Source: Enterobacter ludwigii (GTDB taxonomy: Bacteria > Pseudomonadota > Gammaproteobacteria > Enterobacterales > Enterobacteriaceae). Taken from it: DNA of 64,000 nucleotides. The position numbers and the translations under genes were made by a program. The notes below the pieces were generated by a model that saw only the letters and a program-made list of their open reading frames with translations, did not search any database and had not been told where the DNA came from. Of this stretch, positions 1 through 8,884 are shown piece after piece. Numbering within the stretch: position 1 is the stretch's first letter; every line of letters begins with the position of its first letter. Location of the stretch: assembly GCA_900068845.1 (NCBI GenBank), contig CEFQ01000010.1, forward strand, positions 1 through 64,000, read 5' to 3'.

Positions 1-66
1 TCAGTTGGTTAGAATACCTGCCTGTCACGCAGGGGGTCGCGGGTTCGAGCCCCGTCCGTTCCGCCA
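1..66 (+). tRNA. aspU: tRNA-Asp (GTC), 5'-truncated by window edge
   Basis: The 66 bases are identical to the last 66 bases of the complete tRNA-Asp at 8690-8766, so only the first 11 bases lie outside the window. The anticodon GTC is at 24-26 and the encoded CCA end is at 64-66. The neighbour dkgB matches the E. coli aspU-dkgB junction, where this tRNA closes an rRNA operon. A 5S rRNA just upstream is therefore expected but not visible. Confidence 0.97.
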
Positions 67-77
67 CTTAATTGATA

Positions 78-106
78 AGCCCTGACTGAAAAGTCAGGGC
101 TTTTTC
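78..106 (+). terminator. Rho-independent terminator after tRNA-Asp
   Basis: A 10-bp perfect stem (78-87 with 92-101) around a GAAA loop is followed by a run of T. It lies 12 bases after the tRNA CCA end and would end the rRNA/tRNA transcript before dkgB. Confidence 0.9.
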
Positions 107-235
107 ATGTCTATGATTTCACCATTATTGTTGATAAATAATCAAAATTCTTCTGCTTATAAGCGGATTTTTCAGCAACAATAAACCTGCCAGAATAGTT
201 CCCATCGAAACATAACGCTATACGATGAGGAAATC

Positions 236-1039
236 ATGACTATCCCCGCCTTTGGTTTAGGTACTTTTCGTCTGCAAGACGATGTTGTAATTCATTCAGT
301 TAAAAATGCTTTGGAACTTGGGTACCGCACTATTGATACCGCGCAAATCTACGAAAACGAAGCGGCTGTGGGGCAGGCAATCGCCGAGAGTGGTATAGCG
401 CGTAATGAGTTGTTCGTGACCACCAAAATATGGATTGAGAATCTTTCAGCTGAGAAGTTAATCCCCAGTTTAAAAGAGAGTCTGACAAAACTGCGCACCG
501 ATTATGTCGATCTTACATTGATCCACTGGCCTTCACCGGGATCTGCGGTGTCAGTCAAAGAGAGCATGTTGGCGTTGATGGCAGCAAAAGAAACCGGTAT
601 GACGCGTCAGATTGGTATCTCAAACTTCCCTATTGCCCTGATGAAACAGGCGATAGACGCGGTAGGTGTGGAAAATATTGCGACTAACCAGATTGAGCTG
701 CACCCTTTCCTGCAGAACCGCCAGGTGGTTGATTTCGCAAAACAGCAGGGTCTTCACATTACTTCTTACATGACGCTGGCTTATGGAGAGGCGCTAAAGG
801 ATGTGGTGATTAATACGATTGCACAGAAGCACAACGCTACTCCGGCTCAGGTTGTTCTGGCATGGGCAATGAAGTCAGGGTATGCGGTAATTCCGTCATC
901 CACTAAACGTGAAAACCTGGCCAGCAATATGGCTGCGGTTGACCTGCAACTGGATGATGCAGATATGGCAAGCATTGCAACACTGGATCGCCAACAGCGT
1001 TTAGTGAGTCCAGAAGGGCTGGCACCAAACTGGGATTAA
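236..1039 (+). CDS. dkgB: 2,5-diketo-D-gluconate reductase B (aldo-keto reductase)
   Basis: NADPH-dependent cytosolic aldo-keto reductase that reduces 2,5-diketo-D-gluconate and other small ketones and aldehydes such as methylglyoxal. The 267-residue length equals the E. coli protein. The AKR catalytic residues are visible: Asp34 and Tyr39 in the DTAQIY stretch, Lys64 in TTKIW and His97 in LIHWP. The ATG is preceded by GAGGAA. The gene follows tRNA-Asp and its terminator and converges on yafC, as in E. coli. Ketogluconate metabolism is prominent in Pantoea/Erwinia relatives, but the physiological substrate here is not shown by the sequence. Confidence 0.95.
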   Translation: MTIPAFGLGTFRLQDDVVIHSVKNALELGYRTIDTAQIYENEAAVGQAIAESGIARNELFVTTKIWIENLSAEKLIPSLKESLTKLRTDYVDLTLIHWPSPGSAVSVKESMLALMAAKETGMTRQIGISNFPIALMKQAIDAVGVENIATNQIELHPFLQNRQVVDFAKQQGLHITSYMTLAYGEALKDVVINTIAQKHNATPAQVVLAWAMKSGYAVIPSSTKRENLASNMAAVDLQLDDADMASIATLDRQQRLVSPEGLAPNWD

Positions 1040-1052
1040 TCATGCTCATTAA

Positions 1053-1961
1053 TCAGCCCTGCACTCGCCAGGGCTGGTCTTTCACCCACTCACTCAGAAA
1101 GTCGATAAACGCCCTGACACGTTGGCTAACACCCAAGTCACTGTAATAGACCGCATTAAACGGCATCTCTACCGGAACACGCTGATCAGCCAATAGCTCA
1201 ATAAAGGTGCCATCCGCAATCTCTTTATCCACCATAAAGTCGGATAAACAAGCAATGCCTTGATCATTCAGAACCAACTGTTTAAGCGTTTCGCCGCTGT
1301 TTGAATACATTGTCGGAATGATGTCATAAAGATCGCCGCCTACTTCGGCGACAGGCCAGCGATTTAACCGTGGCGTCTCCACAAAGCCGAGGCATTCATG
1401 CTGTTTTAAATCAGCCACTGACGCAGGAAATCCATGCTTCGCTACATAAGCGGGTGTCGCTACTAACTTGCGATAGCTAATAAATAGCAGGCGAGCGCGC
1501 AGCGATGAATCCGCCAAATTGCCAGCGCGAATCGCAACGTCAACTTTGCGTTCAATGAGATTAATAAAGCTCTCGGAAGAAATCAGCGACAAGGTTACGT
1601 CTGGATAGCGTTCGCGAAAAGGTTTAATTATCGGCAGTAACAGATGCAAAATTACGGGTGTAGCTGCATCAATACGCAGTATGCCCTTTGGTGCCATTTG
1701 ACGCTCAACCAGCTCACTCTCGGCTGTAGACATCTCCTGCATCAACTTCTGCACGCGGCGAAAGTAATGCTCGCCTTCAAGAGTAAGCGCTAACTGGCGT
1801 GTAGTGCGCGTTAATAATGCGACACCCAGTTTATTCTCCAGCTTCTTAACAGTGCGGCTTACCGCTGAATTAGCCATCTGCAATTGTTCTGCTGCGCGGC
1901 TAAAGCTGCCACTTTCCACTACCGCGATAAACACCTTTAGCTCATCTGACGATGCTTTCAT
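1053..1961 (-). CDS. yafC: LysR-family transcriptional regulator YafC
   Basis: DNA-binding regulator of 302 residues. An N-terminal winged helix-turn-helix (about residues 3-60, with the [24 protein letters not shown] segment type) is followed by a LysR substrate-binding domain (about 90-295). It occupies the E. coli yafC position between dkgB and yafD. Here it is divergent from an MFS transporter gene that E. coli lacks at this site, with a 100-bp shared intergenic region. Regulation of that transporter is a reasonable inference. The ligand is unknown. Confidence 0.9.
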   Translation of the reverse strand: MKASSDELKVFIAVVESGSFSRAAEQLQMANSAVSRTVKKLENKLGVALLTRTTRQLALTLEGEHYFRRVQKLMQEMSTAESELVERQMAPKGILRIDAATPVILHLLLPIIKPFRERYPDVTLSLISSESFINLIERKVDVAIRAGNLADSSLRARLLFISYRKLVATPAYVAKHGFPASVADLKQHECLGFVETPRLNRWPVAEVGGDLYDIIPTMYSNSGETLKQLVLNDQGIACLSDFMVDKEIADGTFIELLADQRVPVEMPFNAVYYSDLGVSQRVRAFIDFLSEWVKDQPWRVQG

Positions 1962-2061
1962 TATCCCTCCAAAAGCAAAAGTCTATTCTCACTTTGCATC
2001 TTTTTGTCATTAAAGCATGCGGCAATACTAACGCCCATCGAAACCTTATTGGGAGTTAATT

Positions 2062-3240
2062 ATGCCACTTGCACTTTGGGCGCTGACTATCAGTGCCTAT
2101 GCGATCGGAACGACAGAATTTGTCATTGTTGGACTGATCCCAACTATCGCTGAACAACTCAGTATTACGCTGCCTTCTGCGGGAATGCTGGTCTCAATTT
2201 ATGCTTTGGGTGTAGCCGTTGGCGCTCCGGTGTTGACTGCATTAACCGGCAAATTAGCGCGCAAACAATTACTGATGGGATTGATGGCACTCTTCACCGT
2301 CGGCAATCTGGTGGCCTGGCTGGCACCAAACTATGAAACGCTGGTAATAGCCCGATTGCTTACCGGCCTTGCTCACGGTGTGTTCTTCTCTGTCGGCTCG
2401 ACGATTGCGACCAGCCTCGTAAGCAAAGAGAAAGCGGCGAGTGCTATTGCCATCATGTTTGGCGGTTTGACCGTAGCATTAGTGACAGGGGTGCCGTTGG
2501 GTACGCTCATTGGGCAACACTTTGGCTGGCGTGAGAGTTTCCTGGCTGTGTCGCTACTCGGGGTCATTGCTTTAGTGGCAAGCCAACTGCTTATTCCGCG
2601 CAACATTACACAACCCTCCGCGACAACGCTGGCACAGCAGGCGCGTGTGATGATTAATCCTCGTCTACTGCTGATTTATGCCATTACTGCGCTGGGCTAT
2701 GGGGGCGTATTTACTGCTTTCACTTTCCTTGCGCCAATGATGCAGTCACTGGCTGGTTTCTCACCCACCGCGGTAAGCGTTATTCTGTTGGGTTATGGTG
2801 TCTCGGTCGCCGTCGGTAATATTTGGGGGGGAAAGCTAGCCGATCGTCGTGGTGCAGTTCCCGCTTTGACACTGATCTTTATGGCGCTGGCCCTTTTGCT
2901 AATGGTGTTCCAGTTCACTGCCAGCATGCACTTCATGTCAGTGGTAACAGTATTAATTATGGGCATCTTCGCCTTTGCTAACGTACCGGGTTTGCAGGTT
3001 TATGTGGTGCAGAAAGCTGAACACTATGCGCCAGGCGCGGTAGATGTTGCATCAGGCCTGAATATCGCGGCATTCAATATTGGTATTGCACTGGGTTCAA
3101 CGGTAGGTGGTTATATTGTTGAGCATTATGGACTGGCACAAACCCCTTGGGTTGGCGCGGTGATTGTATTGGGTGCGCTGCTGCTGGTGCGATTGAGTGG
3201 TCAACTTGATAAACCAAAGGCGGCGATGGCGATAGAATAA
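2062..3240 (+). CDS. MFS transporter, DHA1 family (AraJ/YdhP-like efflux)
   Basis: Predicted 12-TM inner-membrane proton antiporter of 392 residues. It starts directly with a hydrophobic helix containing the GTTEFVIVGLIP motif typical of the AraJ/YdhP branch of the drug:H+ antiporter-1 family. A second conserved region is the RLLTGLAHGVFFSVG segment in TM4. The ATG has a GGGAG ribosome site. Family members export arabinose derivatives, purine nucleosides or drugs, and the substrate here cannot be read from sequence. The gene is divergent from yafC and ends at a terminator. E. coli has no gene here, so this is an insertion into the backbone. Confidence 0.85.
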   Translation: MPLALWALTISAYAIGTTEFVIVGLIPTIAEQLSITLPSAGMLVSIYALGVAVGAPVLTALTGKLARKQLLMGLMALFTVGNLVAWLAPNYETLVIARLLTGLAHGVFFSVGSTIATSLVSKEKAASAIAIMFGGLTVALVTGVPLGTLIGQHFGWRESFLAVSLLGVIALVASQLLIPRNITQPSATTLAQQARVMINPRLLLIYAITALGYGGVFTAFTFLAPMMQSLAGFSPTAVSVILLGYGVSVAVGNIWGGKLADRRGAVPALTLIFMALALLLMVFQFTASMHFMSVVTVLIMGIFAFANVPGLQVYVVQKAEHYAPGAVDVASGLNIAAFNIGIALGSTVGGYIVEHYGLAQTPWVGAVIVLGALLLVRLSGQLDKPKAAMAIE

Positions 3241-3247
3241 TACGCAT

Positions 3248-3273
3248 AAAAGCCTGCCAACTGGCAGGCTTTT
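3248..3273 (+). terminator. Terminator after the MFS gene
   Basis: A stem of 8 GC-rich pairs (3251-3258 with 3263-3270) is extended by A-U pairs (AAA/TTT). It starts 8 bases after the MFS stop codon and separates this gene from yafD. Confidence 0.75.
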
Positions 3274-3388
3274 GCGTTGGTATGCTGTGAGGTGAATTCC
3301 GACAATCCAGAACACCAATTGAAACCCCGCGCTAAAATCCCTATAACAGTCAGGTGAAGTACGAGTCGTAAACCAGTCAGGCGGGAAA

Positions 3389-4192
3389 GTGCGGAAAAAA
3401 ACTTATTCAATGCGTTATGTAGCCGGTCAGCCAGCAGAGCGGATCTTTCAGCCGGGGGCAATGCTGCATTCTGGACAGGCATTGCCGCCTGGTGCACCCT
3501 TGCCAGCCGATCCCACTCTGCGGGTTTTAGTCTGGAATATCTTCAAGCAGCAGCGTGCAGAATGGATGTCGGTCCTGCAAGGTTTTGGCAAAGATGCCCA
3601 TCTTGTACTGCTGCAAGAGGCACAGGCAACGCCTGAACTGGTCAAATTCGCCACCAGTCACTATCTCGCGGCCGATCAGGTGCCAGCCTTTGTCTTACCG
3701 CAACATCCTTCTGGTGTCATGACGTTGGCGTCTGCGCATCCTGTTTACTGCTGCCCACTACGCGAGCGTGAGCCGTTGCTACGTTTGGCCAAATCTGCGC
3801 TGGTTACGGCTTATCCGTTGCCCACTGGCGAAATGCTAATGGTAGTAAATATTCACGCGGTGAATTTCAGCCTCGGTGTTGATGTCTACAGCAAACAGCT
3901 CGGACCGATTGGCGAACAGATTCAGCATCATCGTGGGCCAGTGATCATGGCGGGAGATTTCAACGCCTGGAGCCGACAGCGGATGAACGCGCTGTATCGC
4001 TTTGCACGTGAGATGTCACTGCGTGAGGTGAACTTCACCGATGATCATCGTCGCAAAGCCTTTGGTCGCCCACTGGATTTCGTCTTCTACCGCGACATGA
4101 AGGTCAGTGAAGCTTCTGTGCTGGTGACTCGCGCCTCCGACCACAATCCTCTGCTGGTTGAGTTCAACTCTCTGTACGGCATTGAGCGTTAA
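3389..4192 (+). CDS. yafD: Endonuclease/exonuclease/phosphatase family protein YafD
   Basis: This 267-residue protein is clearly orthologous to E. coli YafD. Conserved stretches include [11 protein letters not shown] near the N-terminus, the VLLQEAQ metal-binding Glu segment, the [10 protein letters not shown] Asp/Asn motif and the terminal [10 protein letters not shown] His motif of the DNase I-like fold. The start is GTG at 3389, chosen because the following residues match the E. coli N-terminus. The molecular substrate is not established; the fold binds divalent metal and hydrolyses phosphodiesters or phosphomonoesters. The E. coli neighbour yafE (a methyltransferase) is absent downstream. 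Confidence 0.92.
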   Translation: MRKKTYSMRYVAGQPAERIFQPGAMLHSGQALPPGAPLPADPTLRVLVWNIFKQQRAEWMSVLQGFGKDAHLVLLQEAQATPELVKFATSHYLAADQVPAFVLPQHPSGVMTLASAHPVYCCPLREREPLLRLAKSALVTAYPLPTGEMLMVVNIHAVNFSLGVDVYSKQLGPIGEQIQHHRGPVIMAGDFNAWSRQRMNALYRFAREMSLREVNFTDDHRRKAFGRPLDFVFYRDMKVSEASVLVTRASDHNPLLVEFNSLYGIER

Positions 4193-4309
4193 GCAAATAC
4201 GCTCGAGCTCCCACCTCGCAACAATCAATGTTCATCTGAAGAGGGTGCTGCGAAGGGCAATAAGTACCTGAAGAAGGGATATGCAGAATTTAACGGAAGG
4301 AGAAAATGA

Positions 4310-4335
4310 AAAAGGCTGACAAAAGTCAGCCTTTT
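4310..4335 (-). terminator. Terminator of mltD (probably bidirectional)
   Basis: An 11-bp perfect stem (4310-4320 with 4325-4335) surrounds an AAAA loop, with AAAA and TTTT at the outer ends so it can work on both strands. It lies 7 bases beyond the mltD stop codon, between convergent yafD and mltD. Confidence 0.85.
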
Positions 4336-4342
4336 CGGGGCA

Positions 4343-5716
4343 TTAGGTATCAGGTGTTGCGCTATTATTCACAAACAGCGTGAGCTTGTCGCCCGGCTGA
4401 ATGTCTTTAGCCTCACTGTTCCAGCGCATAACGTCTTTGGTATTCACACCGTGACGTTTTGCAATACTGGCAAAAGAATCACCCTTACGTACACGGTAGG
4501 TGATGCTGTTGCCGTTATCAGCCAACTGCGTGCTCGCTTTGCCGCTGACGGTCAGAGTTTGACCGGTACGAACTGAAGCGCTGCGCAGATTGTTCTGCTG
4601 TTTCAGTGCACTGACGCTTACGCCAAGCTTGCTGGCAATACCAGACAAGGTGTCGCCTTTGCGTACCGTGTAGCTGTTTCCCGCCGCGCTGACTTTCGCC
4701 ATTTCGGTGGGCTGCACGGAGGCGATATCACCGGAAGCCAGTGAATCACGCAACTTAGCAACGTTGGACTTTGGCACCATAATGTAGTGCGGTCCATTTG
4801 GCGCAGTAGTACCGTTTTTATAACCGGCATTAAATGTCTTCAATTTACTCAGAGACATACCGGCCATATCGGCGGCCTGCGTCAGTTCAATCTGCTGTCC
4901 CACTTCAACGCGAGCCAATGCACGGCTTTCGTTCGGGGTCGGCAGTTTGATACCGTAACGCTTGTTGTTCTTGAGGATGTCACTCAAGGCCAACATTTTA
5001 GGTACATAAACCGTGGTCTCGCGTGGAAGCGATAAATTCCAGAAATCAGTGGGCTTACCGCGCGCCTTATTCTGTTTCATCGCCTTCAGCACACGCCCTT
5101 CACCGCTGTTATAGGCTGCAATGGTCAGTAACCAGTCACCGTCAAACATGCCGTTCAGACGCTGCATCATATCCAGCGCTACTTTGGTTGAGGCCACCAC
5201 ATCGCGGCGTCCGTCGTACCATTGGTTCTGTTTCAAACCATAGTTTTTGCCCGTTTGTGCAACGATCTGCCAGATGCCAGCGGCATTTGCAGAAGAGGTT
5301 GCGTGTGGGTCAAAAGCGCTCTCCACTATGGGTAGCAGTACCAGTTCCATCGGCATTTTACGTTTCTGTATCTGCTCGACTATCCAGTACATGTACGGCT
5401 CTGCCCGTAATGTTACATCGTGGAGATAGCTCTTATTTCTTAAAAATTTTGTTTTTTGTTCGCGGATCCGGCTGTTTTCCGGAATCCCCATCTTCAACTC
5501 GTCACTAATGTGATTCCAGAGATCGGTATCTTCTGCGAGGCTTGTTCCATCATCCTGCCATCGCGGCGACAACAATCGATCTCCGTACTTTCCATTTTCA
5601 CTTTGACCAGCTGAAGACAGACTCTGTGCATGCTGAACGGGGATATTGGCGTCATTCCTTGATGCCTGACATCCTACCAGCAAGACCGAGGCGAGTAAGA
5701 TCGCTTTAGCCTTCAT
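4343..5716 (-). CDS. mltD: Membrane-bound lytic murein transglycosylase D
   Basis: Outer-membrane lipoprotein that cleaves the MurNAc-GlcNAc bond of peptidoglycan. I place the start at the ATG giving MKAKAILLASVLLVGCQ, a lipoprotein signal with lipobox LVGC, and not at an upstream in-frame start 39 codons earlier. The result is 457 residues. The SLT domain lies around residues 100-250, with catalytic Glu in LPIVESAFDP and the AAGIWQI motif. Two LysM repeats are at the C-terminus (about 345-390 and 405-450), each with a YxVRKGD opening. It precedes the convergent terminator shared with yafD and lies downstream of gloB on the same strand. Confidence 0.95.
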   Translation of the reverse strand: MKAKAILLASVLLVGCQASRNDANIPVQHAQSLSSAGQSENGKYGDRLLSPRWQDDGTSLAEDTDLWNHISDELKMGIPENSRIREQKTKFLRNKSYLHDVTLRAEPYMYWIVEQIQKRKMPMELVLLPIVESAFDPHATSSANAAGIWQIVAQTGKNYGLKQNQWYDGRRDVVASTKVALDMMQRLNGMFDGDWLLTIAAYNSGEGRVLKAMKQNKARGKPTDFWNLSLPRETTVYVPKMLALSDILKNNKRYGIKLPTPNESRALARVEVGQQIELTQAADMAGMSLSKLKTFNAGYKNGTTAPNGPHYIMVPKSNVAKLRDSLASGDIASVQPTEMAKVSAAGNSYTVRKGDTLSGIASKLGVSVSALKQQNNLRSASVRTGQTLTVSGKASTQLADNGNSITYRVRKGDSFASIAKRHGVNTKDVMRWNSEAKDIQPGDKLTLFVNNSATPDT

Positions 5717-5787
5717 GTGTGTGTCAATAGTTCGCTTAAAAGACGAGCAACTATACGTGACGGTCTGGCACAACACAACCTCAAATA

Positions 5788-6543
5788 TTAAAAGCGGTCT
5801 TTCTTCTCGCGTAGATCGGCGAAAGTTTGCCATAACGCTGACGATGAGACATTAGCTCCTAAAGCCTGTTTTAAATCAGCATCTTGCGTGCGCAAAAATA
5901 AATTTATTTCCCGCTCTAAGGCCAGTTTTGTAGGTAAAGTAATGCGGTTTTCCGCGCGTAAGTCCTTAATTTGCTGATACCTTGCCAAAATTTTAGGGTC
6001 GTGAGGCAGAATAGCCGCAGCAAACTTCATATTGGATAAAGTGTACTCATGCGCACAGCAAATGAGGGTATCTTCAGGCAGCTGATTAAGCTTTTGAAAT
6101 GATTCAAACATTTGTTCTGCAGTGCCTTCAAATAAGCGTCCGCAGCCGCCAGAAAACATCGTGTCACCACAGAAAAGATAAGGGGAGCTGAAATATGAGA
6201 TATGTCCTAAAGTATGACCAGGCGTTGCGATGACGCGGAAGCTAAGCCCAAGCAGGGTAAATTCATCCCCCTCAGCCACAATGCGCTTTGCCCCTTTATC
6301 TGCCGTTTCCTGTGGACCGAAAACCTCCAAAGCGGGATAGTGCTGCAACAGTTCGTTCACGCCGCCGACATGATCGTGATGATGATGCGTCAGCAAAATC
6401 GCGACGGGTTGCCAGCGATTCGCCCTCAGTTTATCTAGCACTGGCTGCGCTTCGCCGGGATCGACAATCAGACATGTATTGTCATCGTCCGTCAGTGTCC
6501 AGATGTAGTTATCCTGCAATGCGGGAATACTGGTAAGATTCAT
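5788..6543 (-). CDS. gloB: Hydroxyacylglutathione hydrolase (glyoxalase II)
   Basis: Cytosolic metallo-beta-lactamase-fold enzyme that hydrolyses S-D-lactoylglutathione to D-lactate and glutathione, the second step of methylglyoxal detoxification. The metal motif [10 protein letters not shown] is near residues 50-60, with further ligands in [16 protein letters not shown] and CAHEYT. I use the ATG at 6543 (251 residues, the E. coli length), which has a GAGAGG ribosome site 5 bases upstream. A GTG two codons earlier is less likely. It is divergent from yafS across 40 bp. Confidence 0.95.
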   Translation of the reverse strand: MNLTSIPALQDNYIWTLTDDDNTCLIVDPGEAQPVLDKLRANRWQPVAILLTHHHHDHVGGVNELLQHYPALEVFGPQETADKGAKRIVAEGDEFTLLGLSFRVIATPGHTLGHISYFSSPYLFCGDTMFSGGCGRLFEGTAEQMFESFQKLNQLPEDTLICCAHEYTLSNMKFAAAILPHDPKILARYQQIKDLRAENRITLPTKLALEREINLFLRTQDADLKQALGANVSSSALWQTFADLREKKDRF

Positions 6544-6583
6544 AAACACCTCTCAGGTCGTAGAAAAAGGAAAATGGTAGAGC

Positions 6584-7318
6584 ATGAAGCCAGCTAAAAC
6601 GCGCCAAATCCTGACTGCACCGCGCTCCTGGCGCGATATGCCAATGGGGGACTATTTTCGCGACGCACTCACTCAGCAACTGCAGCCTTATCTCGGCAAG
6701 CTGTACGGCTTTCATATGCTTAAAATTGGTAGCCTAAGCGCAGAAATCAATACCAGCCAGTGTGCCATATCGCATCAGGTGAATGTGGGCATTGAGGGCG
6801 ATGAGCTACAAGTGATCGCCAATAACACGCAATTACCCTTTGAATCTAAATCCGTTGATGCCTGTTTACTCGCACATACCTTGTCCTGGAGCCAGGATCC
6901 GCATCGCGTGTTGCGCGAAGTAGATCGGGTGTTGATCGATGATGGCTGGATGATCATTAGCGGCTTCAATCCCTTCAGTCTATTAGGGATGAGCAAAGGC
7001 ATTCCGGGTTTGCATTCACGCGCGCCATGGAGTGGGCGCATGTTCAGCCAGGTGCGTTTGCTCGACTGGCTAAGTCTGCTGAATTATGAAGTGGTTTACC
7101 GCACGCGTTTTCAGGTGGTGCCGTGGCATCGGCAGGGAGGCAAGGTGATCAGCGCGCATCTGCCGGCGCTAGGCTGTCTGAACATTGTGGTGGCACGTAA
7201 ACGTACGTTCCCGTTAACGCCCACCAAAATGAAGAAGAATCTGAGTCAAAGCCAGCTACGTCAAACGGTTAACGTGACGCGCCAGTTTCGCGAAGTGAAG
7301 GATCAGGATTCAACCTGA
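6584..7318 (+). CDS. yafS: SAM-dependent methyltransferase-like protein YafS
   Basis: A 244-residue class I methyltransferase-fold protein in the conserved gloB-yafS-rnhA context. Visible elements are a degenerate SAM-binding region near [10 protein letters not shown], the [19 protein letters not shown] segment (motif II/III, residues about 86-105) and [20 protein letters not shown]. The glycine-rich motif I is weak, so SAM binding may be altered. The substrate is unknown. Its last 16 bases overlap the 3' end of convergent rnhA. Confidence 0.85.
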   Translation: MKPAKTRQILTAPRSWRDMPMGDYFRDALTQQLQPYLGKLYGFHMLKIGSLSAEINTSQCAISHQVNVGIEGDELQVIANNTQLPFESKSVDACLLAHTLSWSQDPHRVLREVDRVLIDDGWMIISGFNPFSLLGMSKGIPGLHSRAPWSGRMFSQVRLLDWLSLLNYEVVYRTRFQVVPWHRQGGKVISAHLPALGCLNIVVARKRTFPLTPTKMKKNLSQSQLRQTVNVTRQFREVKDQDST

Positions 7319-7770
7319 TAGCCGACATCATCCTGGGTAGGATTTCCCGCCGCGCTGCGCGCCAGTTCGTCGCAGCGTTCGTTCTCCGGATGCCCCGCGT
7401 GGCCTTTAACCCATTCCCACTTGATTTCATGGTTGCTGAGTGCCAGATCGAGCCGTTTCCACAGATCGACATTTTTCACCGGTTTCTTATCGGCGGTTTT
7501 CCAGCCGCGCTTCTTCCAGTTATGGATCCAGCTGGTGATACCCTGACGAACATATTGGCTGTCGGTGCTGATCACCACGTCACACGGCTGCGTTAAGGCT
7601 TCAAGTGCCACGATGGCGGCCATCAATTCCATGCGATTATTCGTGGTGAGGCGGTAACCGGTACTGAACAATTTTTCGTGTTCGCGATAGCGTAGAATGG
7701 CGCCGTAGCCGCCGGGACCGGGATTGCCCAGGCAGGATCCATCGGTGAATATTTCTACCTGTTTGCGCAT
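7303..7770 (-). CDS. rnhA: Ribonuclease HI
   Basis: Cytosolic endonuclease that cuts the RNA strand of RNA-DNA hybrids, removing R-loops and primers. The ATG at 7770 gives 155 residues, the E. coli length; an in-frame start 8 codons upstream is rejected. The catalytic residues Asp10, Glu48, Asp70 and Asp134 and His124 all align with the E. coli numbering. The gene is divergent from dnaQ with only 53 bp between, a conserved arrangement. Its 3' end overlaps yafS by 16 bp. Confidence 0.97.
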   Translation of the reverse strand: MRKQVEIFTDGSCLGNPGPGGYGAILRYREHEKLFSTGYRLTTNNRMELMAAIVALEALTQPCDVVISTDSQYVRQGITSWIHNWKKRGWKTADKKPVKNVDLWKRLDLALSNHEIKWEWVKGHAGHPENERCDELARSAAGNPTQDDVGYQVES

Positions 7771-7823
7771 CTCTGGTAGACTTCCTTCTGACAAAACGCC
7801 AAGTCTGACATAAAACGAGTCCT

Positions 7824-8555
7824 ATGAGCACTGCAAATAACCGCCAGATCGTCCTCGATACCGAAACCACCGGCATGAACATGATCGGTGTGCATTATGA
7901 AGGACATCGCATCATTGAAATTGGTGCGGTTGAGGTGATCAACCGTCGCCTGACCGGCAACAACTTCCACATGTATCTGAAACCCGATCGGCTGGTGGAT
8001 CCGGAAGCGTTCGGCGTTCACGGTATCGCCGATGAATTCCTCGCCGATAAGCCGATTTTTGCCGATATCGCCGATGAGTTTCTTGAGTACATCCGTGGCG
8101 CGGAGCTGGTGATCCATAACGCATCGTTCGATATCGGCTTTATGGATTACGAATTCGGTATGCTGAAGCGGGATATCGGCAAAACCGAAACCTTCTGCCA
8201 GATTACCGATAGTCTGGCGATGGCGCGTAAGATGTATCCTGGCAAGCGCAACAGCCTTGATGCGTTGTGCAACCGTTATGAAATCGATAACAGCAAGCGT
8301 ACGTTGCACGGCGCACTGCTCGATGCCGAGATTCTGGCGGAAGTTTTCCTGATGATGACCGGCGGTCAAACCTCGCTGTCGTTTTCACTGGAGGGAGAAC
8401 AAAACAGCCAGGGCACGGGGGAAAGTATTCAGCGCATTGTACGTCCGAGTTCGGGTCTCCGCGTGGTCAGTGCCAGTGATGAAGAGATTATGGCGCATGA
8501 AGGGCGTCTGGATTTAGTGCAGAAGAAGGGCGGCAGTTGCCTGTGGCGCCTGTAA
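7824..8555 (+). CDS. dnaQ: DNA polymerase III epsilon subunit (proofreading exonuclease)
   Basis: 3'-5' exonuclease of the replicative polymerase core. At 243 residues it matches E. coli. The DEDDh residues are in the expected places: Asp12 and Glu14 (LDTETTG), Asp103 (NASFDIGF), His162 and Asp167 (LHGALLDAE). The clamp-binding motif QTSLSF is at about 182-187, followed by a flexible linker and the C-terminal alpha-binding region. It is divergent from rnhA and is followed by the second tRNA-Asp. Confidence 0.98.
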   Translation: MSTANNRQIVLDTETTGMNMIGVHYEGHRIIEIGAVEVINRRLTGNNFHMYLKPDRLVDPEAFGVHGIADEFLADKPIFADIADEFLEYIRGAELVIHNASFDIGFMDYEFGMLKRDIGKTETFCQITDSLAMARKMYPGKRNSLDALCNRYEIDNSKRTLHGALLDAEILAEVFLMMTGGQTSLSFSLEGEQNSQGTGESIQRIVRPSSGLRVVSASDEEIMAHEGRLDLVQKKGGSCLWRL

Positions 8556-8630
8556 AACGGCTGTTTTTGCCTGTAAAACCGACGTTAAGCTGAAAAAAAC
8601 GCCAAACGAAACATTCCCACAGAAAAAGCG

Positions 8631-8659
8631 TTGACGGGTACCAAAGCTGCTATTAATAT
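8631..8659 (+). promoter_or_regulatory. Sigma-70 promoter of tRNA-Asp with GC discriminator
   Basis: A -35 box TTGACG (8631-8636) and a -10 box TAATAT (8654-8659) are separated by 17 bp. They are followed by a GC-rich GCGCCTCG discriminator, the usual mark of stringently controlled stable-RNA promoters. The tRNA starts about 30 bp downstream. Confidence 0.85.
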
Positions 8660-8689
8660 GCGCCTCGTTCTCGACGGGGAACAAAGCGC

Positions 8690-8766
8690 GGAGCGGTAGT
8701 TCAGTTGGTTAGAATACCTGCCTGTCACGCAGGGGGTCGCGGGTTCGAGCCCCGTCCGTTCCGCCA
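8690..8766 (+). tRNA. aspV: tRNA-Asp (GTC)
   Basis: Complete 77-nt tRNA with a 7-bp acceptor stem, anticodon GTC at 8724-8726 and encoded CCA (8764-8766). It is identical over the shared 66 bases to the copy at the window start. In E. coli the equivalent aspV site is a hotspot for accessory DNA. Here the purine-ureide island begins directly downstream. It has its own promoter and terminator. Confidence 0.98.
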
Positions 8767-8779
8767 ATCTATTTAAAGA

Positions 8780-8808
8780 AGCCGATGCAGAAATGCATCG
8801 GCTTTTTG
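8780..8808 (+). terminator. Terminator after tRNA-Asp
   Basis: A 10-bp perfect stem (8780-8789 with 8794-8803) has a GAAA loop and is followed by TTTTG. It lies 13 bases after the tRNA. Confidence 0.9.
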
Positions 8809-8848
8809 CTTTTCCTGGCTGACATCAATGCCAGCCCTACACATCCTA

Positions 8849-8873
8849 CGTAGGGCCGCCATTCATGGCGACC
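8849..8873. repeat. Short intergenic palindromic repeat, type B copy 1
   Basis: A 25-bp unit, CGTAGGG followed by a (G)CCGCCATTCATGGCGACC-like hairpin, closely matches the copy at 34684-34708 between dinB and pepD. The core GCCATTCATGGC is self-complementary. It lies between the tRNA-Asp terminator and the 3' end of the permease gene. Confidence 0.75.
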
Positions 8874-8884
8874 ACATCACACCA

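Noticed and set aside
8585-8767. Open frame antisense to the complete tRNA-Asp (about 60 codons)
   Set aside because: It is simply the reverse complement of the tRNA and its promoter, a well-known false gene type.
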